55,341 nucleotides of DNA from Hellea sp042093735 (GTDB taxonomy: Bacteria > Pseudomonadota > Alphaproteobacteria > Caulobacterales > Maricaulaceae): NCBI GenBank assembly GCA_042093735.1, contig JBELEM010000013.1, forward strand, positions 1-55,341, read 5' to 3'. Below the pieces are notes generated by a model. It saw only the letters and a list, made by a program, of their open reading frames with translations, was not told where the DNA came from and searched no databases. Both the position numbers and the translations under genes were made by a program. Shown here piece by piece: positions 1-9,191 of this stretch (position 1 is the stretch's first letter; every line of letters begins with the position of its first letter).

Positions 1-263
1 CGCTCATAGCTTTCGGGGTTCATAGCGACCATTATATCAACATCGCCAGAACGCCCAGCATGCCCATCACCCGTTACACGTATTTCGTACCAAGTTGGCA
101 GTCCTTGGATATTAGATGGAAATATATTTTTCCCTACTACTGGTACACCCATTCGAAATATAGTTTTCATAAGTAGTTCATTGGCTGAAGCAGAACCAGT
201 ACCATTAACTGTGCCAATTTTAATTACAAAATCATTTAGCCTGATTCCTGGATATTTACTCAT
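1..263 (-). CDS. 2-oxoacid:acceptor oxidoreductase, N-terminal part (truncated by window edge)
   Basis: Only the first 87 codons are in the window; the gene runs off the left edge. The visible protein starts MSKYPGIRLNDFVIKIGTVN and continues with a glycine/serine-rich NGTGSASANELL stretch and RVTGDGHAGRSGDVDI, which fits the gamma-type domain at the start of the fused alpha subunit of 2-oxoglutarate/2-oxoacid:ferredoxin oxidoreductases (KorA type). These enzymes oxidatively decarboxylate 2-oxoacids with CoA and pass electrons to ferredoxin. Its ATG shares one base with the TAA stop of the flavoprotein gene upstream (TAATG), so the two are probably translationally coupled. The exact 2-oxoacid cannot be told from this fragment. 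Confidence 0.75.
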   Translation of the reverse strand, partial: MSKYPGIRLNDFVIKIGTVNGTGSASANELLMKTIFRMGVPVVGKNIFPSNIQGLPTWYEIRVTGDGHAGRSGDVDIMVAMNPESYE

Positions 264-2071
264 TATTCAGCAGCCTCCGAGGCGTAGTTTTGATCCTGAG
301 TATCGGCATGATGTATTTTAACTATTCCTTCGGACATGTCCCAAGCAGCAGTAGGGCACCTTTCAGCACATAATCCACAATGCAGGCAAATGTTTTCATC
401 TTTAACCATTATACGATTGGTAAATTTTAATTCTTCGGAAATAAATAGTGATTGATTAAATTCATTTCTTTCGAAATTTAAATTTTCTCTAAGTATCTCT
501 TCATTATTTGTATTTTCTGTTATTGATAAGCACTCAACAGGGCAAATATCTATACATGCATCACATTCTGTACACTTTGGTGCATCAAATACAGTTTGTA
601 TGTCGCAGTTAAGACACCTTTGGACTTCAGTAGCTATTTGTTCTGGGGAAAAGCCAATTTCTACTTCGGTATTAAGTTTTGAAAACCGTTTGACTAAATC
701 AAGGTGTTCCATCTTTCTTCGTTCTGATCCGTCATAGGAGTTGGAGTAACTCCACTCAAACATACCCATTTTTGTCGATTTTAATTCAATCTTATTTGAT
801 ACCCTTTGTTCTAATGAGACACCGCGGCAAAAGTTATGAATAGAAATAGCAGCTTGATGACCATGCTCCACCGCCCATATTATATTTTTGGGACCAAATG
901 CGGAGTCTCCACCAAAAAATACACCCTTTTTTGTCGACTCGAAAGTTACCTTATCGATAATTGGAACATTCCATTTATCAAATTTAATTTCTGTATCAAG
1001 TTCTATCCAGGGAAATGCATTCTCTTGACCTATTGCTAAAATAACATCATCACATGGTATAGTAACCTTCTCTATTGGTTGACTATCTATAATATTACCA
1101 TCGTTATCAAAATTATATTTTATAACTGAAAAAAGCATACCGGTTAAACGGCCATCTTGTGTTATAAAAGCTTCTGGTGAATGGTTAGTTATAATTTCTA
1201 CATTTTCTTCCTCAGCATCTTCAACTTCCCATTCAGAAGCTTTAAAAAATGATCGAGGTTTTCTTCCCATTACTTTAACTGATTTAGCCCCCAATCGAAG
1301 AGAGGTTCTACAGCAGTCCATAGCTGTGTTTCCTACACCAATTATTAGAACATTATCTCCTATTGATTTAGTATGCTCGAAAGCTACTTTTTCTAGCCAA
1401 TTAATACCAATATGGATATGATCTTTATCATCCCATCGATTTGGTAAATTGAGGTCTTTGCCCTTTGGAGCCCCTGAACCAACAAAAATTGCGTCATACC
1501 CCTCATCTAACAATGATTTCATACTATGTACCGGGGTGTTTAATTTTAGTTCAACACCCATATTAAGAATGTAGTTCAATTCTTCTGTTAATACCTCTTC
1601 AGGCAATCTAAAAGCTGGAATATTGGACCGCATTAAGCCACCTGGTTTTGAGAGCTTCTCAAAAATTGTACATTGATACCCTAGCGGTGCTAAATCATTT
1701 GCAACAGTGAAAGATGCAGGCCCTGCTCCCACAAGAGCAATTTTTTTTCCATTCATAACCGAAGGTTTTTTTGGTAAATATTCTATAATATTATCTCTAT
1801 GATCAGCTGCTACCCTTTTTAAACGGCAAATTGCTACTGGCTTTTCTTCAACTCTACCTCTTCGACATGCTGGTTCACATGGACGATCACATACGCGACC
1901 CAGAACACCCGGAAAAACATTTGACTCCCTGTTAGTTAAGTAAGCCCCAGTATAATCCCCTTGGGCAATCTGGCGAATATAAGTAGGTACCGGAGTATGA
2001 GCTGGGCATGCCCATTGGCAATCAACTACTTTATGAAAATAATCTGGATTATTGATATCCGTCGGTTTCAT
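263..2071 (-). CDS. GltD-like FAD/NAD(P) oxidoreductase with C-terminal 2x[4Fe-4S] ferredoxin domain
   Basis: A 602-residue flavoprotein of the glutamate synthase small-subunit (GltD/NfnB-like) family. The N-terminal Fe-S domain shows CQWAC and CDRPCEPAC cysteines. It is followed by an FAD Rossmann motif (GAGPA, near residue 115), an NAD(P)H motif (GVGNTAMDCCR, near 250) and a GGDSAFGPKNIIWAVEHG segment typical of the family. The last 110 residues add an 8Fe ferredoxin with CTECDACIDICP and CLHCGLCAERCP. The ATG at 2071 is preferred over an in-frame TTG at 2092, because GGGGAGG just after the TTG can serve as ribosome binding site for the ATG. It likely exchanges electrons between NAD(P)H and the 2-oxoacid oxidoreductase encoded next. 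That partnership is inferred from the one-base overlap. Confidence 0.85.
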   Translation of the reverse strand: MKPTDINNPDYFHKVVDCQWACPAHTPVPTYIRQIAQGDYTGAYLTNRESNVFPGVLGRVCDRPCEPACRRGRVEEKPVAICRLKRVAADHRDNIIEYLPKKPSVMNGKKIALVGAGPASFTVANDLAPLGYQCTIFEKLSKPGGLMRSNIPAFRLPEEVLTEELNYILNMGVELKLNTPVHSMKSLLDEGYDAIFVGSGAPKGKDLNLPNRWDDKDHIHIGINWLEKVAFEHTKSIGDNVLIIGVGNTAMDCCRTSLRLGAKSVKVMGRKPRSFFKASEWEVEDAEEENVEIITNHSPEAFITQDGRLTGMLFSVIKYNFDNDGNIIDSQPIEKVTIPCDDVILAIGQENAFPWIELDTEIKFDKWNVPIIDKVTFESTKKGVFFGGDSAFGPKNIIWAVEHGHQAAISIHNFCRGVSLEQRVSNKIELKSTKMGMFEWSYSNSYDGSERRKMEHLDLVKRFSKLNTEVEIGFSPEQIATEVQRCLNCDIQTVFDAPKCTECDACIDICPVECLSITENTNNEEILRENLNFERNEFNQSLFISEELKFTNRIMVKDENICLHCGLCAERCPTAAWDMSEGIVKIHHADTQDQNYASEAAE

Positions 2072-2178
2072 TTGACTTATGAACCTCCCCAATGATTCTT
2101 GATGTTAATCATGCTAATATGAGAATATATGTCAAATTTTATTGCGTGTAATTGCGGGTTATTGTAGTTTTATATTTG

Positions 2179-2799
2179 TTATGGTTTCCAAATAGAGTGT
2201 TTATCCATTATTTTATTAAATAAATCTGACTCTGTGCATCTATCAAGCCATTTTATCGTTTTTTTATAGTTAGAATTTTTCCACCAATTTGGCTCAACTT
2301 TTGAAAATTGACGAATAAATGGAAAAATTGCTAAGTCAGCTATTGTTTGCTTCATGTGTAAAAGGTTGTCTTCATTTGATAGTTTTCTTTCACACATTTG
2401 TATGAATTTTTCTGCTTTATTTCTATGTATTATATTTATGGAGTTACGAGGAGATTTGGGTTCATATCGACTTGCATACTTATACCTATCTAGATGGTAT
2501 TTAAAATAAGTATCATTCTTTTTTATGAGTAAGTTACTTTCTAAATAGTCACAATCCAATAAGTTTAGCGGATCGTTGATATTTAAAGACCATTCCATTA
2601 TGTCTAGACTTTCCTCTATTATTTTACCCCTATCAGTAACAAATACTGGCACAGTTTTTGATGAGGAAATTGAAATAAACTCGATTGGTTTATTATTTAA
2701 TTTAATTTCCCTATGCTCATAATTTATCTCACTAAGAAAAAGCGCCATTCTTGCCCTCATTGCGTAGGGGCACCGTCTGAAAGACCATAAAATATTCAT
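2179..2799 (-). CDS. Glutathione S-transferase-like protein
   Basis: A 206-residue protein with an N-terminal thioredoxin-like fold (ILWSFRRCPYAMRARMAL, then KTVPVFV and the EESLDIMEWS stretch that normally contacts the glutathione gamma-glutamyl group) and an all-helical C-terminal half. The CPYAMRAR motif resembles the omega/Cys-type GST class, where the cysteine forms a mixed disulfide with glutathione. The ATG lies 3 bases past the stop of trhO on the same strand, so the two are probably co-transcribed. Substrate unknown. A glutaredoxin-like deglutathionylation role is possible. Confidence 0.8.
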   Translation of the reverse strand: MNILWSFRRCPYAMRARMALFLSEINYEHREIKLNNKPIEFISISSSKTVPVFVTDRGKIIEESLDIMEWSLNINDPLNLLDCDYLESNLLIKKNDTYFKYHLDRYKYASRYEPKSPRNSINIIHRNKAEKFIQMCERKLSNEDNLLHMKQTIADLAIFPFIRQFSKVEPNWWKNSNYKKTIKWLDRCTESDLFNKIMDKHSIWKP

Positions 2800-2802
2800 T
2801 AA

Positions 2803-3714
2803 TTACTGTTTTTTCCCAATGTGGGTTTCCCCGCGCAATTTAGACAAGTTTATTTGTTTTTGTCTCTCTGCGAAACTTTCTTTTTTTTCTTTGGTCAGAC
2901 TATCATAGCACTTAGGACATGATATTCCTTTGGTGTATTTAGAAGAGTTTTTATCATCAATAGTTATAGGATATCTGCATGCGAAACATTGATCGTAATC
3001 TGACTCTTTAAGAGCATGCTTGACCGCAACGCGTTGATCAAAAACAAAGCAATCTCCTTTCCACAAGCTTCCTTTTTGCGGCTGAGTTTCTAAGTATTTT
3101 AGTATGCCCCCTTTTAAATGGTAAACATCATTAAATCCATTTTTTTTCATGTAGGAACTTGCTTTTTCGCATCGTATTCCTCCAGTACAAAACATTGCTA
3201 TTTTTTTATTTTCTAATTTCTTACGATTATCCTCTACCCATGCGGGGAACTCTCTAAAGTTACTCGTGTCTGGGTTTATAGCTCCTTTAAAACTACCAAT
3301 TTCAACTTCATAATCATTTCTTGTGTCAATCAATATTACATCGGGATCTTTGATCAAGTTATTCCAGTTTTCAGGTTCAACATAAGTTCCTACGACGCGA
3401 TTCGGATCGATACCTTCAACCCCCATCGTTACAATTTCTTTTTTTAATCTGACCTTCATTCTGTAGAAAGGCATTTCTCTTGATTTTGAAGATTTATATT
3501 CAAAATTTTTCAGGCGGTTGTCTTTTTGTAGATATTCAATTAATTTTATTATAGCGACATCAGTGCCTGCTACTGTGCCGTTGATACCCTCAGAAGCTAA
3601 AAGTATTGTTCCCTTAATTTTTAAGTGCTCACACATATCAGATAGTGGTGATTTAAGGCTTTTATAATCAGGTAAACTTGTAAAATGATATAACGCTGCA
3701 ACAGTAAAAGTCAT
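2803..3714 (-). CDS. trhO: tRNA uridine(34) hydroxylase TrhO (rhodanese family)
   Basis: A 303-residue member of the TrhO/YceA (UPF0176) family, which hydroxylates U34 of several tRNAs using O2 and prephenate-derived chemistry. An N-terminal acylphosphatase-like domain (ASEGINGTVAG) is followed by a rhodanese domain with LIDTRNDYEVEIGSFKGAI and the active-site loop CTGGIRCEKA around residue 175. The C-terminal extension carries two CxxC pairs (CFAC, CPKC), as in alphaproteobacterial homologues. The ATG is at 3714. It is the first gene of a two-gene unit with the GST-like gene and is divergent from the acyl-CoA ligase at 3856. Confidence 0.92.
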   Translation of the reverse strand: MTFTVAALYHFTSLPDYKSLKSPLSDMCEHLKIKGTILLASEGINGTVAGTDVAIIKLIEYLQKDNRLKNFEYKSSKSREMPFYRMKVRLKKEIVTMGVEGIDPNRVVGTYVEPENWNNLIKDPDVILIDTRNDYEVEIGSFKGAINPDTSNFREFPAWVEDNRKKLENKKIAMFCTGGIRCEKASSYMKKNGFNDVYHLKGGILKYLETQPQKGSLWKGDCFVFDQRVAVKHALKESDYDQCFACRYPITIDDKNSSKYTKGISCPKCYDSLTKEKKESFAERQKQINLSKLRGETHIGKKQ

Positions 3715-3855
3715 CTGATCCGCTTAATGTGTATCTAACAAGTCGTCAATCAGTCAGTAATTAGAAAAATCCGCATTCTAATAGATACATCTAGTTGCAA
3801 CTATTTTCATGGACTGTAAGGTTGGGTCTGTATTAAAAAAATGTAAGGAAGATGT

Positions 3856-5391
3856 ATGTCTCTCGAAGCTCGCGATTGGATTGAATATCACGCCAGAAAT
3901 ACGCCGGATAAAACTGCGATGATTGACCTTATGAGTAAAAGGAATTTTTCTTACAAGCAAACACATGAGCGCGTAGCGAGAGTATCAGGCTTCTTGAAGT
4001 CAAAAGGGATAAAATCCGGAGATAGGGTTGCTTTTCTTTGTCTTAACACAACCGATGTGATGGAATTAATTTTTGGCTGCTGGCGTATAGGAGCCGTATG
4101 TTTAGCATTGAACTTTCGTCTTACACCAAATGAATTGGCTTACATACTTAATGACTCAGAGGCCTCTTTGGTTTTGGTTGATAAGCCATTTGAGAACGTA
4201 GGAAAAGAAACTAAATTACTTACTAATGTAACTCATTGGATTGATACTGATGGTTTAGGAGGTGACAGTAGCTATGAGCGCGGTATAAGCTCAGCAAAAC
4301 CTATATATGAATTCACTAAACAGTCTTATGAAGATCAGTGCTTACTGATGTATTCATCTGGTACAACTGGTATGCCTAAAGGTGTAATAATTACCCATGG
4401 TATGTTAGAGTTTACAATTTCATCTACAGCAAGACTTCCTGATACTGGCCCACACCAAGTTTCTTTAAATAATATGCCTTTATTCCATATAGGAGGTTTA
4501 AACGTAACTGCATTACCAAGTATAGCTGTAGGAGGAACTTGTGTCATTATGCGTATGTTTGATCCATCTGCAACTCTGAATGCTATTAATGACCCAGCCC
4601 TTGGCATAAATTTAATATTTATGGTGCCGGCAGCTTATAATGCTATGAAAGAAAACCCTGAAATTGATAATATAGATTTCTCAAGACTCGTTACAGCACT
4701 TTGCGGAGCAGAAACTGTCCCAGTTCCTCTTTGTGAGTGGTGGTTAGAAAAAGGTGTTGTAATTCAAGAGGGATACGGACTTACAGAAACTGCAGCTGGC
4801 GGTACATTTTTGAGTAAAGAATATATTCCCCAAATGATAGGATCCGCAGGCAAACCATTGTTGCATACCAGAGTTCGTATTGTTGATAATAATGGGAATA
4901 CATGTGCTGATGATATATCGGGGGAAATATGGTTCAAAGGAAATGCTGTCACACCAGGCTATTGGAGGAATCCAGAGGCGAATAAAAAAAGTTTTGTCGA
5001 TGGATGGTTCCGAACAGGAGATATAGGGCGAATGGATTCAAATGGTTTTGTTTTCATAGAAGACCGCCTCAAGGACATGTATATATCAGGAGGTGAAAAC
5101 GTTTATCCGGCCGAGATCGAAAACCTTTTATATGCTATGTCTCAAATCCATGAAGTAGCCGTTATAGGCGTAAAGAATGAAAAGTTTGGAGAAACAGGTT
5201 GTGTTTGTGCAGTTCTTAAAAAAAATAAAACACTAACGCTTGAAGAGATACTTAATCATCTTGATGCTAAATTAGCTAACTATAAAAAACCGAAATATTT
5301 GCATATAATGAATGAATTACCACGTGGAGGTACTGGAAAGGTACTTAAATATGAACTTCGAAAATCAATACCTCAGTTGATAGGCCTTTAG
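3856..5391 (+). CDS. Long/medium-chain acyl-CoA synthetase (AMP-forming)
   Basis: A 511-residue ANL-superfamily ligase that activates a carboxylic acid to its CoA thioester via an acyl-AMP. The P-loop-like YSSGTTGMPKGV lies near residue 166. GYGLTE, GWFRTGDIG (hinge-region aspartate) and GGENVYPAEIE follow, and the C-terminal catalytic lysine lies in PRGGTGKVLK. AAGGAAG precedes the ATG at close spacing. It heads a neighbourhood of beta-oxidation-type genes (two acyl-CoA dehydrogenases, MaoC hydratase, SDR, thioesterase), so it probably feeds that pathway. The substrate chain is not readable from sequence. Confidence 0.9.
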   Translation: MSLEARDWIEYHARNTPDKTAMIDLMSKRNFSYKQTHERVARVSGFLKSKGIKSGDRVAFLCLNTTDVMELIFGCWRIGAVCLALNFRLTPNELAYILNDSEASLVLVDKPFENVGKETKLLTNVTHWIDTDGLGGDSSYERGISSAKPIYEFTKQSYEDQCLLMYSSGTTGMPKGVIITHGMLEFTISSTARLPDTGPHQVSLNNMPLFHIGGLNVTALPSIAVGGTCVIMRMFDPSATLNAINDPALGINLIFMVPAAYNAMKENPEIDNIDFSRLVTALCGAETVPVPLCEWWLEKGVVIQEGYGLTETAAGGTFLSKEYIPQMIGSAGKPLLHTRVRIVDNNGNTCADDISGEIWFKGNAVTPGYWRNPEANKKSFVDGWFRTGDIGRMDSNGFVFIEDRLKDMYISGGENVYPAEIENLLYAMSQIHEVAVIGVKNEKFGETGCVCAVLKKNKTLTLEEILNHLDAKLANYKKPKYLHIMNELPRGGTGKVLKYELRKSIPQLIGL

Positions 5392-5417
5392 ATTTAAATG
5401 TTTTTGACGGGCCTAAA

Positions 5418-6242
5418 TTATATTGCGAGATCAGTCAGGTTTTGATCATAGTCTTTCTGCAAAAGTTTATGCCGTTCTGACATTGCTTCCCTTGCTAACG
5501 GGTCATTGAATATATGAAGTCTATTTGATTTTATTCCTTTAATGCATAACTCAGCATAAACCTCGGCATCCATTCCATTTTCAATTAATGCTTTAACTAT
5601 TTCATACGACTTTGATTGTTTGTATGAATCATTTTTACCTGCTACTGGGCTTTTTGATGCAGTATTGTGAATATTACTTTTAACCCATGTTGGGCATAAG
5701 CAGCTAACTCCGATGTTTTTAGTTTCTAATTCTATTTTTAAAGCTTCACTGTAACCCACGACTGCATATTTGGTTGCAAAATAAGGTCCCATTCCACTTG
5801 CTGCAACGTGACCCGCCATACTGGCGGTGTTGGTTATGTGAGCTGGTTCACCATGCGATATCATAAGAGGTAAGAATTTTTCAACACAATGAACCACTCC
5901 CATTAGATTGATATCAGTAATCCATTTCCAGTCTTCTAGTGCTATTTTTCCGGGATAGCCAGCTAGTGATACACCCGCATTGTTAAATATGTGGTGAACC
6001 TTAGAGTAGGTTTTAATGGTTAGCTCTGCCGCTTCACTTACAGAGTTTGGTTTGGATACATCGCAAACTGTCATCGCAACATTTGTGCTATTTAATGATT
6101 TAAATTCAGCAGTTAGTAATTCCTCGTTGATGTCGGACATCATTACTTTTGCCCCATGATCTAGTAATGACTTAGTTAAAGCTAAGCCTATGCCCGAAGC
6201 AGCGCCAGTTACAAATGCAACCTTTCCAAATATTTCTGTCAT
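5418..6242 (-). CDS. SDR family NAD(P)-dependent oxidoreductase
   Basis: A 274-residue classical short-chain dehydrogenase. It shows the cofactor motif TGAASGIG at residues 11-18, the structural NNAG motif near 89 and an active site with serine in TNTASMAG and tyrosine/lysine in YFATK. GAGGA sits 7 bases before the ATG. It is transcribed convergently with the acyl-CoA ligase and follows the thioesterase gene on the same strand. A role in oxidising a hydroxyacyl or alcohol intermediate of the surrounding cluster is plausible but not shown. Confidence 0.88.
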   Translation of the reverse strand: MTEIFGKVAFVTGAASGIGLALTKSLLDHGAKVMMSDINEELLTAEFKSLNSTNVAMTVCDVSKPNSVSEAAELTIKTYSKVHHIFNNAGVSLAGYPGKIALEDWKWITDINLMGVVHCVEKFLPLMISHGEPAHITNTASMAGHVAASGMGPYFATKYAVVGYSEALKIELETKNIGVSCLCPTWVKSNIHNTASKSPVAGKNDSYKQSKSYEIVKALIENGMDAEVYAELCIKGIKSNRLHIFNDPLAREAMSERHKLLQKDYDQNLTDLAI

Positions 6243-6299
6243 TTCTTTATCCTCAAAATTAATTTATATTAATACCTTCTAATTTACATTATTTTAAAT

Positions 6300-6737
6300 T
6301 TATAAAGTATTGATATTATTTAACTTTTTTTTCATCTTATCTGAAATGCAAATAGGTTTTCTCATTTTCTTATCAACATAAACATGCACATAACTTCCCC
6401 GTGCTGAAGCTTCAGTTTCATTGTTTTTAAAGATTCCGACATCGTAAGTAACACTTGATGTCCCAATTTTTATTATACGCAAGCCTATGTTTAAAGTGTC
6501 GGGATACTTGACGGGCCGAAAGTAATTGCATGAATTTGATACCACAAACCCAATTGGTGAATTTTCATCGGAGTTAGTAATTTGATACTCAATCAGATAG
6601 TTATTAACTACTGTGTCCATATACTCATAGTATATTGCATTATTGACGTGCCCATAGCTGTCATTATCGTTCCACCTGGTTTCAATTCCGATGAAGTATT
6701 TATATATATCTTTTTTCGGAGAAGAAGGTCTTTTCAT
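6300..6737 (-). CDS. Acyl-CoA thioesterase (4-hydroxybenzoyl-CoA thioesterase / hotdog family)
   Basis: A 145-residue single hotdog protein. ETRWNDNDSYGHVNNAIYYE near the start is the 4HBT-family signature in which an aspartate before GHVNN is catalytic. It hydrolyses acyl- or aroyl-CoA thioesters. Its ATG overlaps the TGA of the iron alcohol dehydrogenase gene by 4 bases (ATGA), so the pair is probably translationally coupled. Substrate unknown. Confidence 0.87.
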   Translation of the reverse strand: MKRPSSPKKDIYKYFIGIETRWNDNDSYGHVNNAIYYEYMDTVVNNYLIEYQITNSDENSPIGFVVSNSCNYFRPVKYPDTLNIGLRIIKIGTSSVTYDVGIFKNNETEASARGSYVHVYVDKKMRKPICISDKMKKKLNNINTL

Positions 6738-7864
6738 AAAATTCTTTCATAGATGCCTACCGCAGCATCATATGTCATTTTAACAGGATTATTTCTTAGC
6801 ACACGGGTCTTATGCATCGCATCTTTTGCCATATCAGGTATTGCATTTGCAGGTATTCCCACTTCGGACAACGTTTGCGGAACACCTGTTTCTACTTTTA
6901 TACGCTTCATTTCTTCAATTAAATCCATTCCTGTATCTCCAACTTTTAGCTCCCTTGCTAACTGTCCGTACCAATGATCTGCTTTAGGTAAATTGTATTC
7001 CATAACTTCAGTTAAAACCAAGGCGTTTGATAGCCCGTGGGGAACATGAAAAAACCCACCCAGTGGATATGCTAAACCATGCACAGCCCCCACAGGTGCG
7101 TTTGTAAAAGCTTGACCAGCCAGCATTGCGCCTAATAACATTTGATTTCTTGCCTCTAAATCATTCCCATCAATGCATGCGGGAATTATTGCGGAATGTA
7201 GTTTGCGCAATGCGGCGATGGCGTAAGTATCTGACAATGGATTCTTTTTAATTACTGATGTGTATGCTTCAATCGCATGTACCATAGCATCAATACCAGT
7301 TGCTGCGGTTATCTGTTTTGGTAAACCCATTGTAAGTTTAGCATCGAGTAAAACTCTATCTGCATAGAGGCTGTTGGCTACAATGGCCTCCTTTGCCGTA
7401 GATCCAGTTGTTATAATGGCTACATTTGTAACTTCAGAACCAGTACCCGCTGTTGTAGGGATTAAGATAAGCGGCAGCCTTTGGTTATTTACTCTATTTA
7501 CGCCATAAAGATCCTTAATTTCTGTCCCAGCTATGCATAAATGAGCGATGACTTTAGCTGTATCCATAGGAGAGCCTCCACCAAAACCAATAATAACTCC
7601 TGGATTAAACTTCTTAATCCTTTCAGTAGCACTCAAAACCATTTCTTCTGGTGGGTCGGCTACAACTTCATCATAAACCATTACAGTGTATCCCTCAGAC
7701 TCAAGAGAGTTAAGGCCTTTTGAAATTAACCCTAAATTACTGATACCCTTGTCTGTTATAATTATTACTCTTTTACTTTCACCTAACCCCACAAGATGGT
7801 TCGCTAAATTCGAAGCACCTCCAAATTCTATTCTTATGTCTGGTACTGTGTTGAAAGTTTGCAT
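6734..7864 (-). CDS. Iron-containing alcohol dehydrogenase
   Basis: A 376-residue group III (Fe-dependent) alcohol dehydrogenase. The nucleotide site shows GGGSPMDTAKVIA, followed by TTAGTGSEVTNVAI. The metal-ligand region carries DAMVHAIEAY and HGLAYPLGGFFHVPHG, providing the usual Asp and three His. I place the start at ATG 7864, with GAG 7 bases upstream, rather than the in-frame TTG at 7909. The 7909 start would add 15 residues with no family support and crowd the divergent acyl-CoA dehydrogenase promoter. It likely interconverts an alcohol or hydroxyacid with its aldehyde or ketone. Confidence 0.88.
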   Translation of the reverse strand: MQTFNTVPDIRIEFGGASNLANHLVGLGESKRVIIITDKGISNLGLISKGLNSLESEGYTVMVYDEVVADPPEEMVLSATERIKKFNPGVIIGFGGGSPMDTAKVIAHLCIAGTEIKDLYGVNRVNNQRLPLILIPTTAGTGSEVTNVAIITTGSTAKEAIVANSLYADRVLLDAKLTMGLPKQITAATGIDAMVHAIEAYTSVIKKNPLSDTYAIAALRKLHSAIIPACIDGNDLEARNQMLLGAMLAGQAFTNAPVGAVHGLAYPLGGFFHVPHGLSNALVLTEVMEYNLPKADHWYGQLARELKVGDTGMDLIEEMKRIKVETGVPQTLSEVGIPANAIPDMAKDAMHKTRVLRNNPVKMTYDAAVGIYERIL

Positions 7865-7961
7865 TTTTATCTCATTAATTGCGTCATTTTGCGGGTTTGT
7901 CTTTACCAATGACCCAAGTAGGTTTATGCAACTTTATGCATATAATGAAAAGGACTAAATT

Positions 7962-9149
7962 ATGACCGACTTAAAAGCTTTTTCTTTGGAAGTTAGAACT
8001 TGGCTGGAAGATAATTGTCCAGACGAAATGCGTAAGCCAATAACATCAGATAAAGATATTTGCTGGGGGGGTCGTGAGTGGGAGTTTCAGTCAAAAGCAC
8101 AGAAGGTCTGGATGGAGCTAATGGCTGAAAAAGGTTGGACCGTTCCCACTTGGCCTGTTGAGTACGGTGGAGCAGGCCTTAGTAGAGCTGAAGAAATGGT
8201 CATTAAAAAAGAGATGAAGCGTATAGGCGCAAGGTCGCCATTAGACAGTTTCGGAATTTGGATGCTCGGTCCCGCACTTTTAAAATTCGGAACTGAAGAA
8301 CAAAAGAAGGAGCACCTTCCACCTGTAGCGCGAGGAGAAATCCGTTGGTGTCAAGGCTATTCAGAGCCAGCAGCTGGTTCTGACTTGGCATCATTAGCCA
8401 CAAAATGTGAGGATATGGGAGATCATTTTGTTGTGAACGGTCAAAAAGTCTGGACATCGTATGCTGATAAAGCTGACTGGATATTTTGCTTGGTAAGAAC
8501 AGATAACACAGGAAAAAAACATCACGGAATTTCATTCGTATTGTTCGATATGAAAACAGATGGTGTCGAACCAAAGCCGATTAAGTTAATATCAGGGCGC
8601 TCACCATTTTGTGAAACTTTCTTTAAGGATGTTAGAGTCGAAAAGAAAAACCTAGTGGGAGTACAAGATAAAGGCTGGGATGTTGCTAAATACCTCTTAA
8701 CTCACGAAAGAGAAATGATTGGTGGTCAGCATGAGGTAGCGGGTTCACTTACTCGTCCGTTGCACGAACTTGCAGCAACTGTTTTAGGTTTAGATGATGG
8801 AAAACTATCAGATATTATGCTTCGTTCAAAAATAGCTGAAACAGAAATTGATGAATGGGCCTTTAGTATGACTCTTACGAGAAAACTTGCCGAGGCCAAA
8901 GCGGGTTCATCTTTGGGTGCTGACAGTTCAATGTTAAAATATTATGGTACAGAGCTCAACAAGCGCAAATATGAACTTATGATGGACGCTACTGGTCACG
9001 ACGGATTGGAGTGGGAGTCTGATAGGTCATCCGATGGTAAGCTTGCTAGAACATGGCTGCGAACTAAGGGTAATTCAATTGAAGGCGGAACATCTGAGGT
9101 CCAATTGAATATTATTTCGAAACATATTCTACAACTTCCAGGCGCATAA
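7962..9149 (+). CDS. Acyl-CoA dehydrogenase, subunit with catalytic glutamate
   Basis: A 395-residue acyl-CoA dehydrogenase (alpha-helical, beta-barrel and alpha-helical domains). It has the FAD/substrate signature YSEPAAGSDLASL near residue 133 and WTSYADKADW. The C-terminal IEGGTSEVQ places a glutamate where medium-chain-type enzymes keep the catalytic base. AAGGA precedes the ATG. It is followed at 42 bases by a second, dissimilar dehydrogenase that lacks this glutamate context. That arrangement is known from alpha2beta2 acyl-CoA dehydrogenases such as the FadE28/FadE29 type of steroid side-chain oxidation. Confidence 0.92.
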   Translation: MTDLKAFSLEVRTWLEDNCPDEMRKPITSDKDICWGGREWEFQSKAQKVWMELMAEKGWTVPTWPVEYGGAGLSRAEEMVIKKEMKRIGARSPLDSFGIWMLGPALLKFGTEEQKKEHLPPVARGEIRWCQGYSEPAAGSDLASLATKCEDMGDHFVVNGQKVWTSYADKADWIFCLVRTDNTGKKHHGISFVLFDMKTDGVEPKPIKLISGRSPFCETFFKDVRVEKKNLVGVQDKGWDVAKYLLTHEREMIGGQHEVAGSLTRPLHELAATVLGLDDGKLSDIMLRSKIAETEIDEWAFSMTLTRKLAEAKAGSSLGADSSMLKYYGTELNKRKYELMMDATGHDGLEWESDRSSDGKLARTWLRTKGNSIEGGTSEVQLNIISKHILQLPGA

Positions 9150-9191
9150 CAATATTTAAAAGTTCATTCTAACTATTAGGGGTTACTGAAT

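Noticed and set aside
5385..5420. TAGGCC/GGCCTA inverted repeat between the convergent ligase and SDR genes
   Set aside because: Only six pairs with a loop of over 20 bases; too weak to call a terminator.
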